Shown piece after piece: positions 9,750 through 20,430 of a stretch of 64,000 nt of DNA; the first letter of the stretch is position 1, and each line of letters begins with the position of its first letter. The notes below the pieces were generated by a model. It had not been told where the DNA came from. It was given only the letters and a program-made list of their open reading frames with translations, and searched no databases. A program made the position numbers and the translations under genes. The stretch is from Oryzias latipes (taxonomy: Eukaryota; Chordata; Actinopteri; Beloniformes; Adrianichthyidae), in assembly GCF_002234675.1 (NCBI RefSeq), contig NC_019878.2:5148688-5212687 (forward strand), given 5' to 3'.

Positions 9750-12700
9750 CTGAAACAACAAAAACACAGAGACGGGAGGGGCTGAAAGGTCTTTTTTTTA
9801 ACCCCCCCATCACCGCCACTCACAGCAGGAGACAAACAGACATGCTCCAGATGAAATCAGCGTGCTATCTGCAAAGTGAACTTGATATTAAAGGGGCTAT
9901 ATCATGTTTTATCTTAAGCCTTTTAGAGTAAACTATATTCATATTAATGTTAATAGATTACCTTTAGCACACAAAATAAGAAATTTTTTAACGAAATCTC
10001 AGTTAATTTTGCAGTTGATTTTGATCTCTGAGGCACCTGCTTTCTCTCCGTGTGTGTGCTGCCGGCCTCGGAAGTGTGTCTGTGATTCTGATGTGAGGGG
10101 CCTGTGATTTTCATCATAGGTATACCTCAACTATGAGAGACATAAGGAGCAAAAAAACAGAAACCCACATCGTTTGATTTTTAAAGAATTTATTTGTAAA
10201 TTATAGTGGGGAGCCGGTTTAGCTCGTGCTGGTTTGCGGCGCCTTCCGTCCGTGAAACCAGGGTTCGACTCCGGGCTGCTCCCTGTTCCCTTCTCTACCT
10301 CTGTGCCGGTTCCAAGCCCGGTTTGAGAAGGTTGCGTCAGGAAGGGCATCCGGCGTAAAACATTGCCAAATTTACCATGCGACTTGTTCGCTGTGGCGAC
10401 CCCTGATGGGAGAAGCCGAAAGTGGAAGAAGATTTGTAAATTATAGTGAAATGTAAGTTTTGGTCAATAACAAAAGTTCAACCTTAATACTTTGTTATTT
10501 ACTCTTTGTTGGCAACCACAACGATCAAATGATCAATTCTGTAAGTTTTTACAAACTATTGCTGGTATTTTGGCCCATTCCTCCATGCAGATCTCCTCTG
10601 GAGCAGTGATGTTTTAGGGCTGTTGCTGGGCAACACGGACTTTCAGCTCCCTAAGTTTGCTTATTTTAGGTAGATTTTTTTGTCATAACTTTACTGGGTT
10701 TGGAGGTTTAATCCTTTAAACCCTAAATCCCCAGCAACAGGAAATAACACACTTCTCTTTGAATTACCACCTTTCTTTGAACGTTTGCACAATTAACGAA
10801 ATTCCACCGGATTCTGATACCTGGGAAAAGCAGCTTCGTGCTCACACAGAGTATTTTACAGCAGGAATCTTTTCAAGAATCTGTTGGAATTATGTTAATC
10901 GCACAAACAATCAAAGAGTTATGGTCATTTAGAGAGAATCAATGCTGGAGCTACTGCTCTGATGTTAGCCCTTTAACATCTGAACATAGAGTAAACTAGC
11001 GAGTCCTCCAGTAGTTTGTATTTCTGTCACTTCCTCAGTATTCAGAGTTTTTCTGTCAGAAATTTGAAAAACTTTTTTATAAATTACACCTTTCCAGTGG
11101 ACTGTTCTGCTTTTTGTGATGCAGATTTCTGATGTAATTTCCTTCCTTTAGTTTAGTCCTGCTCTTTGGTCCACTTTAAGTCCACATAGCATTTAAGCTC
11201 AAAGCACCCGTGTCTGTTTCCAAGTGGAAAAAGACTGTCGTTCTCGAGCAGATCAGGCTTTGCTTTTTGATCTTCTCCAGAGTTTAGATAAGCTCTCAGA
11301 GTTGACGAATCAATCCAAATCTCTAAAAATGACTTACTGGGAAAATCCAACATGCCGGGATAAATCAACTCCTAGATTGCAGAAGAAAAAAGGTCTTAGA
11401 ATAAGTCTTGGTTGAGAGTAAAAGAGTAAATATGTCTTTTCCAAATGTCTTTGAAGGTTCTGATAAAATGTTTTTTCTTTGAAACGCTTGGATAATATTT
11501 ACACTAACAGACCAGTTTTCCTCCCTCACAGGGGCCCGCCTACAAAGTTCTGTTCGCTCAGCAGAACACAAAAACTATCTACCACAACTATCAAAACTTG
11601 GCCCGAAGAGTCAGTTTTCAAGCAGGAGTGGTGTGGAAGCACCGACTGAGATCTGTTTACCATTCCAACCTCAGTCCAGAGCTGTCATAGCTGCACTGAA
11701 GGCAGGCATCAGGGAGACAAAAATGGTCCACAGAAAAAGAAATTATCACACTTTTACCCACAATGATCCTTAAAAACTGTGGAGAGTATGTGAGGTAATG
11801 AAAGGGGAAAAAAAATCCACATCAACTGACAGCTTATTGGAAGAAGACATTAAGCACTTCATTGCCAATATTAAATTCCAAAAGATGTCTGCCTCTGTCT
11901 ACACACTTTTACTGGAGGAAAATGAATTAATCTTAAAATAACACAAGACGATGGTGGTGATGTTTGTGTGCCGGGGGAAATGGGAGGGAGAAGGATTAAG
12001 ATTGTCAATCACAGGCTGGGAGCTCGACCACAGGTTTGTGCTGCTCAGCTCACAAAGATCTTCATAAAGATTTTCCAACATTTTTCTGGCCCAAGCCACC
12101 ATTCCTGCTTAATGTTAGCTAGTTATACAAGATCCCTCTCTGCTGGACCCACAAATTACAGACCCTTCACTCTCACATCAGGAAGAATGAAGTGCTTTAA
12201 AATAATGATTAAAAAAAAGAATCAGGCCCACAGAAAAATAGAATCCTCCCAGACACCCTGACCACCAAACTGTTGGGTTCAGGATTCTACTGCTGCATAT
12301 CCTGCTAAACCGATCAGTTCTCCACAGAGCACTGATAAATAAAAAGTGCTGGATCCACAGTTCTTTCTTATTTTTTGTAAAAATCTAAATAACTATTAGC
12401 CTAAAAAAATCAAAACATTTAGGCTAGAACATGCTGGTGTGTCAATTGGCAGATGTGTTGAAAAGAAATGCACATAGAAATTCGAGTTTTATTGTAAAGA
12501 AACTTCTGGAGATCAAGAAATAGCGACAGTTTAAGATGGTAATGGAAAGTTTGATCCCATTGGAATACATTTGGGGAAAGCTTTAAGGCTGCAGAGGTTT
12601 GTCAGAACCATCTTAATCCAAGATGACACCAATCAGACCTTGATGACATCATAAACATTAAACCCATGGCTGTCTATGTCCAGCATTGGTTTGTGTGTAA

Positions 12701-15700
12701 GGCTGAGACAATGAAGGGCTTCTCTTCAAGTTTTTCTGAGAAACGTTGGACTCGATTCTTTTCAGGAGAGAGACAGGCAGGTGTTGGGCTGCCTACAACC
12801 TTTCAACTTTGAATAAAGACAGGAGTTAGGAATTTTGCTGGTGGACTACAGCGTAGATCTGCTGAGGATTCAGACCAGGGAACCGAAAATGGTAACCACA
12901 CGGGGGGGGGGGGGGGGGGGGGGGGGGGGTCTAGTGCCTCAGACTGACAGAGGCACCAGTTTGCGCCTATGTACCATCACCATGTACATTCATACACATT
13001 CACACACCAGTGGAGCCGCACTGGAGGCACTGAAACGTGTCCAAGCGCACAACGACATCTGGCTGGGGGGAGCAGGGATCGAACCGCCGACCCTTCAGTC
13101 ATTGGACAACCTGCTCTACTGCCCGAGCTACTGCTTCATTCATGCGTCTTATTAATTTGGGTCAGGCATTTAACTATGCTCCCAGGAATACCCTGTGGGC
13201 GTCGCTACTTTATATGGTAACCACAACCCACTGCTGGGGACTGCTTGGTCTGAGGCCTTAAATTTAAGAACTTGTAAAGGTGTATTCAGACACATTTGGT
13301 TTGCTTAAAGTGAATCAGAGTTCATTCCCCCTGATAATCCAGAACAAATTTTCCATCTGAATACACCCAAGCAAACCCTGGTCCAGGACCAGGAACTGGT
13401 CTTAGACCCATCTTTGGAGGTGGTCTCGGTTAGTTTTCCAATGGAAACTAACCGATATCTCTCAGTCTGAGATTCCTCAGTCTGAATACAATCCGTCCTT
13501 GGAGCAGAACAACTGGACCAAAACGACCACCATAGCCGTCGTAAACAGAGTAGGAATGTAGCAACGGATGAGCTGTTTATTTGTTAGGACATTTATTTTA
13601 CCACAGCTGAAAACGCTTCTTACATGGCTTTCTGTTTCTCGCTAAGCGGCACGCATCCTACAGGACGTGACGTCATCGTAAAAGCTACCTTATAGATCCT
13701 TAACAGAATTCTCTAAATAATGTCATGACACCACAACGATGAGACAACTCATCGAAATGTGATCTGATGAATGCAGAATCATTAAAACGACTTAACGTGA
13801 TCCACATTGCTTATAACTCTTTACCCCACAACCTAAATGTCATAAACAGTTATCAGTACCTCCTTAGTTGTCTTCTTGTCAATAATTGACCTGCACCATG
13901 TCTCCACCGGACCAAAAAAACAAGTAAAAAGTGTTGAACCTGATGTTGATACAGACGTTCAAATAATATTTCTCGTTAAAAATAAAGGAACTAGTGAGCA
14001 TGGTGTTTAAATTGCTTTTAATATCCAGGGCACTACATAGTCCTGCAGTATATAGTTTTTTAATAGTTAGGGCTTAGGGTGGAAATTCAGACACAGCCTG
14101 GGTTTTTGGCAGATGAGTATAACCTTCCTGTTCTTCACACAAGCTATCAGAGCAGTGTTATAATTGTAAAGAGAGTAACAATTTAATGTTTTATTAAACA
14201 GAAGAAACTGACTGCATTCTCCGTAAAGACGTCATTTCTCTTTAGACTCCTTGGTTGCATGTTTACAGTTGTCTGCTTTGCAGGAGTACATTTTAGACAA
14301 TTTCTCATATACAAATATTTCAATGCCCGCTCAGGTAGGTTGGTTACTTGAGATTTTTTAAAATGTTAAACTTGTAGTTCCTCCATCAGATAAATCTGAG
14401 TATAAAGGAGGTCCTGTAGTTCTAGATTATTTTGATGTCTTTGCAGCTCAGCTGAGGGTTTTCAATATCTCTGTAAACTACAATTACAAATGTCCAACAG
14501 CTAAAGAAACTTAGTTTTGATCTATTCTTATAATCAATAACATTTTTAAATGTTTTTGTGTATAAGAACTTCCATTCAGCTGAATCTTATTTGCCTCCAA
14601 AAAAGGCTGAATATTAGCCAGCTTCTGCTGTGAGGGTAGGCAGACTAACAGGACCGTCCACCAGGTCACATGCCAGGACATGTGGGTGCCTCTGCAGAGG
14701 ACAGGAACCGTAAGGGATTCTATCAGTGATGTCATCAGTGTGGCAGAGTAAAATAAAGCAAAGAATCACAATTTGCAATTGATGCAAGGCTGAAGTAAAT
14801 TGCTGAAACCAAAACCAACCAAAACATTTCATACCACAGACTTAATTTGACATTTGTAAAACCACCACAGAGCTGAGTGTGCAACATTTGAAGCCAGTAA
14901 TTGAGCTAAAGCTAAAGCTAGCAGAAGTAAAGGGGCAGTCAGCGTTTAGCTGTGATTCATCCATTACTGAAGTTGATTTCCATGTGAAGGTGGATTTTAA
15001 ACATCAACTGTAATATTATAACTGGATGTTGGTCTCTTACCATGTCAGGTCTCAGTCTGAACACCAAGGGGAGGGAAAACCGCAACGCGTTCAAGGTGCT
15101 GACAACAGAAGAGCTCCAGGACTGATGCACCTCTCTGCTGCGTGGTATCCGACAGATTGTGTACTGAAAATAATGACACAAATATTTGAGATATATATAT
15201 ATGTGTGCGCATGAATATACTTTCTTTATTAATCAATTATTTCTGCAGCATTTCCAATGTCAAACTCTTCAGGACAGTTCAACACCTGTGGTTGAGAGTC
15301 TGGTTGGAGCTTCCAGCTTTCAAAGGTGCAGATTTTCTCCTCACTCATCTTATCTGTGTCAGCAATGACGTAGTGTCGCGGTGCGTACGCTGCGGGCAAA
15401 CTTTCCACCAGCCGCAAAATCTCTGTGGTGTGACCGCCTGCAGGAAAAACAAATATTCAGTGACCTTCAGGACAACAGCGGGTCAGCATATACGGTCGGG
15501 GAAAAATTCTTATGAGGGGGCAGTGAGTTCAAAGTCAAATCTCAGATAGTAAATCTCATCTGCTTAGTTTCTGGGACCTTCAGGGTTTTTAGAAGATCTG
15601 CATCATGTGGAACAGGTGAAAAGAGCTTCAATCTTGATCTGAATCAGCCTATTACAAAATTAGGAGGCTGATTTTGGGTGTATTGTTTAAAGGTGGATCA

Positions 15701-17184
15701 CTTTAGCTTGATGTAGCATGCTGCTGTAAATTTTAACAATGATCTTAAAAACTGGATCCTTACAGGATCTAATCCTTCTTTGTTTCCAGCTATTTCTGTG
15801 TTAGTTGCAACTGATTATTTGGATCAGGTGTCTTCCTTTAATGAGAACAAATGGATCCAGCTATCAAGAGCAGGTTCTGTAGTGAAGGAAGTTCCACTGC
15901 ATGTGCTGCTGAAGAATTCTCAACAGCCAAAAACTGAAACTCACAATATTGTGAAGAAAACAGTAAAGAAAGGGTGAAAATTAGTTACATTGAAAAAAAT
16001 GTGACTGTATTAACATAAATAATAGTTGAAAATATGATGTAGAGTAAATTTTAGTTTAAAACAAACACAGTATCAACAGATCTAAAGTTTTAAGCATGTG
16101 CCTGATCAGATAATCGTAATAAAGGAACTCAAAGACTAGTACAAGTTAAAATAAAACAAATGTAACACACGAGGGTGTTTTAAGTTGCACTGAATGTTTA
16201 CTGAAGTAATATCAGATGATGTTTAATTCTTTTAATTTTCTTTTAGAATCATTTCATTTGTCTAGAAGAAGAAGAAAAGAAAACCTAGAATAAGATTTTA
16301 TCAAAATATCCTTGTTTACCTTATTAGAGGAACTATTTCTCATGTACGTAATTTGATACAACATAAAATAAAAAGGTGTGCAACGAAGATATTACATAAA
16401 GAGAAGAAGGTGCAGTGTAATACAATAAGAAGATACTATCATAATTATAATGAATAATAAACAGATCGACAGCTTTTCTGGCAGCTTTAATATACTGTCT
16501 GTGTTGTGCTGTTTCTTTTCCCATAAATTTAATAAAATTAAGGTAAAGGTGACTGTAAATCAACATATATAATAAGTCTTATAGTATATACACTAATTTA
16601 TTTTTAGCTACTTTTTTAAAGTATTAAATACCATTTTATTGCTAATGTTGTACTGTTGTGTGAGTATTTTATTTCCTTTTCTATTCTTAAGTATGTTTTT
16701 TCTCTTTCACTTTACGGAATAAATCGTTTTACTTTCAAATTACAAGATTCTTTTTTTGTAGAACTAGAAACGCTAACAAAGTTAGTGGACTTTTTTTTTT
16801 TTTTAGGAATTCAGTTGTTTTCCAACAAGTTTATCATAATACCGGAAGTGGACAAGTACCGGATATAAAACTTGTTCCGCTGTCTTTCCCTCCGTGGTTC
16901 CGCACGGAACCAAATTAAAAAGTACAAATATATAATCAATAAGTGTATTCCTTTTAGACTAAAAACACGTCTAAGTTCGTTGTGCAGCAGAATTGTGCTT
17001 CCTGAACACGGACAGCTTCTTTTCATTCATTTTAAACCTGTTAGTTACCTGATCCTGCGACAACCAAAACAGAGACGGAGCCTTTTCGTCCAGGCTGGTG
17101 CCGCAGTCCCGTTTTCACGACAACATAGAACCGGTAAATAAACAACACTGGTAAGAGCAGAGCGAGAACGGCAAACAGGAACAT
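9519..17184 (-). CDS. alg14: ALG14, UDP-GlcNAc transferase subunit (complete, 4 exons)
   Basis: ALG14 is the ER-membrane anchor that recruits cytosolic ALG13; together they add the second GlcNAc to dolichol-PP-GlcNAc in N-glycan synthesis. Coding exons on the minus strand are 17049-17184, 15286-15437, 15163-15041 and 9749-9519. Phases agree (136+152+123+231 = 642 nt), giving 213 residues against about 216 in human. Visible features are an N-terminal membrane helix (MFLFAVLALLLPVLFIYRF), the glycosyltransferase loop LVVAGSGGHTTEI, then PRHYVIADTDKMS, RIPRSREVHQSW, LCNGPGTCVP, VYVESICRV and the C-terminal PKSVFLGRIV. The second donor is weak (CAG/GTGTTG) but keeps frame. Intron 3 (about 5.3 kb) holds most of the repeats. 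The gene is downstream-to-upstream neighbour of cnn3, as in human 1p21.3. Confidence 0.93.
10192..10448 (+). mobile_element. tRNA-derived SINE (family B) with 17-bp target duplication
   Basis: A 223-bp insert (10209-10431) flanked by exact 17-bp direct repeats (ATTTGTAAATTATAGTG at 10192-10208 and 10432-10448). The head contains a tRNA-like B box (GGGTTCGACTCC), and the body contains the core GGAAGGGCATCCGGCGTAAA and GTGGCGACCCCTGATGGG. It ends in a GAAGAAG tail. The perfect duplication implies recent LINE-mediated retroposition into alg14 intron 3. A decayed relative lies at 17.84-18.0 kb. Confidence 0.88.
10449..10670 (-). mobile_element. Tc1-like transposon 3' fragment
   Basis: Contains GGTATTTTGGCCCATTCCTC (10565-10584) followed by TCCTCTGGAGCAGTGATGTT, a recognisable reverse-strand piece of fish Tc1-like elements. 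No intact frame or termini. It sits in alg14 intron 3, just after the SINE. Confidence 0.55.
10671..11964. other. alg14 intron 3, mostly unassigned
   Basis: No exon recognised. From about 11,520 to 11,800 the sequence looks like decayed mobile DNA joined to the LINE relic on its right, but no motif was firm enough to name. Confidence 0.35.
11965..12290 (+). pseudogene. Decayed CR1/L2-type LINE fragment
   Basis: Plus-strand translation, across frame shifts, gives traces of the region before the reverse-transcriptase domain in CR1/Rex-type LINEs: CAAQLTKIFIKIF, then TNYRPFTLTSGRMKCFK (compare the usual N-D-Y-R-P-V-A-L-T-...-K-C-F-E). It lacks the catalytic core and is inactive. It lies in alg14 intron 3. 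Confidence 0.55.
12840..13145 (-). repeat. SINE-like repeat with tRNA-like head (family C), minus strand
   Basis: Read on the minus strand, the head is near 13,130-13,070 (tRNA-like, GGGTCGGCGGTTCGATCC) and the body includes the inverse of ACACATTCACACACCAGTGG. A plus-strand relative is at 28.36-28.62 kb. The long G tract at 12902-12929 lies inside it. Confidence 0.5.
12902..12929 (+). repeat. Poly-G tract (28 G)
   Basis: An uninterrupted run of 28 guanines inside a family C repeat in alg14 intron 3. It could form G-quadruplexes, and its length is prone to sequencing or assembly error. Confidence 0.9.
13146..15040. other. alg14 intron 3, right part
   Basis: No exon seen. It contains a short hairpin at about 13,427-13,456 (TCGGTTAGTTTTCC against GGAAACTAACCGA). 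It also contains, at about 13,990-14,100, one end of the 'attcggacac' element family found complete at 59.2-60.26 kb. Confidence 0.4.
15041..15163 (-). CDS. alg14: alg14 exon 3
   Basis: Bordered by acceptor TTTTCAG and donor GTAAGAG. It encodes 41 codons including RIPRSREVHQSW and ends LRPDM, which joins in frame to VLCNGPG. Confidence 0.92.
15286..15437 (-). CDS. alg14: alg14 exon 2
   Basis: The acceptor TTCCTGCAG is followed by GC, which completes the glycine of AGSGGHTTEI. The exon continues to PRHYVIADTDKMSEEK and ends at CCACAG with donor GTGTTG. The donor is non-consensus beyond GT, but phase 0 and family length fit. Confidence 0.88.
15438..17048. other. alg14 intron 1
   Basis: AT-rich intron between exons 1 and 2. 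No coding, RNA or transposon feature recognised. Confidence 0.5.
17049..17184 (-). CDS. alg14: alg14 exon 1 (membrane anchor and start)
   Basis: ATG at 17184 gives a hydrophobic anchor followed by VSVLVVAGSG and donor GTAACT. An upstream in-frame ATG near 17325 would add a non-conserved extension, so the ATG next to the hydrophobic segment was chosen. Confidence 0.88.
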
Positions 17185-17330
17185 AGAGACGGCTCCGGAG
17201 TAAAGCCAGGACCAAAACACTGACGCTTCTTCCTTAGAGAGTAGATGGCGACTGACAAACGAACTTTGGCTGCAATACCGCAACCTAGTGGACTGGAGGG
17301 TAACGACCGACTGTATTTCTTCCATATTTC

Positions 17331-17409
17331 ATTATTATTATTATTATTAATATTATTATTATTATTATTATTAGTAGTAGTAGTAGTAGTAGAAGTAGTA
17401 GTAGTATTA
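17331..17409 (+). repeat. Compound ATT/AGT trinucleotide microsatellite
   Basis: About 47 bp of ATT repeats pass directly into AGT repeats with one AGA interruption. It lies about 150 bp upstream of the alg14 start, so it may fall in the promoter region. Confidence 0.85.
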
Positions 17410-17839
17410 ACCAATAACCCTTTCTATTGTTTGTGGTTTAAAACCATAATTTAAATGCAATAATTTTAAATAAGTTGATTATGACATTGTTTGAGGGAGA
17501 AAAAACTCCATACACATTGAAAACACATATGGCGCTTTTTTACATTAATAAGGGCCCAAAGTGCTTTATAGTTACAGTCTCGTTCAGTCAAATTTAAAAG
17601 GATTTAAGCGTAACAAGCAAACATGTTTTCTATGCAACTGTAATTGTCGCTTTAAAGAGTTATAATAAATAGATGAATGAGTAATTTAACATTAAGGAGT
17701 AGTTAGGTTTATTTTTCATTACATTCAGTTACATGCATAAGTTAATCTGGCCCTTTGAGGACAGACACTATGCTGATGTGGCCCTCGGTGAAAATGAGTT
17801 TGACACCCCTGGACTACAGCATAAATATGTAGCCACAAA

Positions 17840-17995
17840 GGGGGCCAAGTCTGGGTCTCCCTGTGCCGGTCCCTAGCCCAGCTCAAATACAAGGTCAGGG
17901 AGGGTATCCGGCGTAAAAATCTCCACCAAATCTGTGTGAATCTGTGAAAGTCTATTCGCTGTGGCAACTCCAGAAGGGATATGTCGAAAGGTGAA
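17840..17995 (+). repeat. Decayed family B SINE fragment
   Basis: Matches the body of the 10.2-kb SINE: GTGCCGGTCCCTAGCCC, GGGTATCCGGCGTAAAAATC, TTCGCTGTGGCAACTCCAGA. The tRNA-like head is missing. Confidence 0.6.
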
Positions 17996-18659
17996 CAATT
18001 ATACTGTTTTACAAAATAAAAACCCACTGTAAGTCAAAAGATGTGTGGCCATTGACCTTTTCATTACATTTCCACTCATGTGACACATATATGAGTGTAT
18101 AGCTACAGGTCAGTGTAGTGGTTACCCTATCAAAGGCTGATATCACTTAAATCCTGTCTGCAGTCACACGGGTCACCAATTGACCTGAGAACAAACCTAC
18201 AGTGAGTCAGTTTTTTTGACTTTGAAAAAAATAATTAAAAAATAATAATCATCACAATAATTTACTTGATAGTTGTAGAGTTTAGGCTGTTTTTAGGACT
18301 CAAAGCTTTTACTCTTGGTTTTTGGTCAATAAAGACAACATTTGCTCTTTAGGTACAGACTAATTATATTTACCGGGGTATGTCTAAAAACACCAAATTG
18401 GCATCTGACATCTGTTTTCAGCTTCAGAAAAGTGTCCTAGTTTCAGTTCACAGTGATGTTTTTGTTTTGAAAAAGGTTTTTATAGTTTTTATTTTATTTT
18501 ATTTTGCTTTGTAGATAAACAGACAAAAATTTAACTCATTATGGGTCGGCTCTCATCTAGGTTTAGGACAGACGAGACGAGTGTAAAATCTTTTGCATCA
18601 ACATGAAAAACGAGTTTTCGAACAAACCACTAGAGGGCGACAAGGTCCAGTGTTAGTTC

Positions 18660-19005
18660 TATCCATCTTCAGAAACTTCTGCTGAATCCTTTTTGTGGTT
18701 GGGGGGTTTCTGGGGCCTATCCCAGCTGCTGTTGGGTGGGGGTGGGGTACATCCTGAGCAGGTTTCCAGTCTGTTGCAGGATCGCAGACTCACACAAAGA
18801 CACTTAGGGGCCATTTAGAGTCACCAATTACCCTATGAAGCATGTTTTTGGACTGTGGGAGGAGGTGTCTCTGGGGTGCCTGGGGAAAATCCACTCATGC
18901 TTGAAGAAAACATGCAAACTCCACACAGAAAAGTCCCAGCCTAGATTTGAGGATTTTAGCCATGGCCTTCTTGCTGTGAGGTGAGAGTGCTAACCACCAC
19001 CAAGC
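18660..19005 (-). repeat. Decayed family A SINE, minus strand
   Basis: Reverse-orientation body (GTTTTTGGACTGTGGGAGGA, ATGCAAACTCCACACAG) and head (CTTGCTGTGAGGTGAGAGTG CTAACCAC split across the A box). Diverged; intergenic between alg14 and aoc1. Confidence 0.6.
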
Positions 19006-19009
19006 AAAC

Positions 19010-20160
19010 CCTTTATTGTCTCCCATGTTTTAAATTCCTAGTTTTAAATTAAGTTGATACATCTTTGCCTTTTTTGTTTATGGCACAAAAAGATTTACTG
19101 CCCAAGGACAGAAATAGACAGAATGGTGGGAAGCTTAATCACAATTTCATGGTTGCACAGATTTTTGAAAAGAAAAGAGAAATTAGATGGAATCAAATGA
19201 GAAAGAATTCTAGAAAGTTATTTTTGGTTTAAAAAGAGAAGTAATTACCTCTATTTTTGCTGATCACGTTCTTTTTCCAATGAAACCAAAATGTGCCAAA
19301 AATGCCATCGCTATGGCAATACTTGAGGGAATGTAAGATAGTCTCGTATCCCTTCCCCCTTCTCTTGTGCATCTTAAAGCTTTTATGTAATCTGTCTTTG
19401 ACCACACTGTAAAACTAAAACACACACATAAAGAAGAACTTTGCGATGGTGGAAATCTGGCTAACAGTTACTGGTCCTTTTCCTGTTTAGTTTTCCCACA
19501 AAGTGATGTAAAAAAAATCAGACGTTCTTCTACTTTCGTGTTCAGTTTGACAGAAAAAAAATCAACCTTTTTTAAAACTGACCTTTAAATTAGCAGATTC
19601 ACATTAAATCCATGCAGGACACCCCCAATGGGATCAAAACAGCTTCATTTATTATGAACTGAAGTGAATTTAGAAAAACGTACACATGAATTCCCTGTAC
19701 TTTGCAGGTTAGGTTTCCTAGAAATGACCGGATGATGGCGTGACAAAATGTTTCTCTGAAAGCATCCGGCATCTTGCTGTTTGCTTTTTGAGGCCTGGTG
19801 TGACTGCACCCCAAATATCCCTGGCATGGGGGCAGGCAGAGAGGAAGAATTTTACAGCAAACAGGCCGGATGCGGAGAGCGGGGTATCCTGGATGCTTTA
19901 GAGGGCTAAATCTCTTCCATGGAGACCCAACATGGGATTAAGAAAGGTCTGAATGCCCCTCTCCTAATCTCCTCGCTCTTTCTGATTTGATGTAAAGCAG
20001 GTGTGATCTGATATCAGTAGGTGCACTTAGAAACCTTCAAGTCACAATCCTAACAACAAGGACTAATAATGATTAGTTCAAAGACACTCTCAGAAATGAT
20101 TTCATAGGTGTGCGATGAAAACTGAATAGCTATAATGTTTTATAATGTAATAAAACATGT
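19010..20160. other. Region downstream of aoc1
   Basis: Contains the presumed aoc1 3' UTR next to 20161. No canonical AATAAA was seen within about 100 bp of the stop on the minus strand. No other gene recognised. Confidence 0.4.
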
Positions 20161-20430
20161 TTAGACTCCAGAGTAAGTTCCATCGTAAACAAAAGGCTGG
20201 TTGGTCACACAATGGCCCACAACCTCGGGTGTCCATCTCTGCACCTTTGGCTTGCCAGCTTTGTCTTGACGGACGATGACCGTGCTCTTGGAGGACAGAG
20301 ACGGGTCTTCATCAAAGAAATTGAAAGGCCGGAGGAAAAAGCCCACAGCGTTGCCGGGCGTCGCCGTGTTAGGGATGTCTTCTGAATGAGGCACATGCAG
20401 GAAGCCAACTGTCACCCAAGCAACCAAGTC
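20161..20430 (-). CDS. aoc1: aoc1 coding exon 4 (third copper histidine, stop)
   Basis: The acceptor CCTGCAG is followed by [18 protein letters not shown], then the [14 protein letters not shown] segment and a TAA stop at 20161. It carries the third copper ligand histidine. Confidence 0.94.
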   Translation of the reverse strand, partial: DLVAWVTVGFLHVPHSEDIPNTATPGNAVGFFLRPFNFFDEDPSLSSKSTVIVRQDKAGKPKVQRWTPEVVGHCVTNQPFVYDGTYSGV

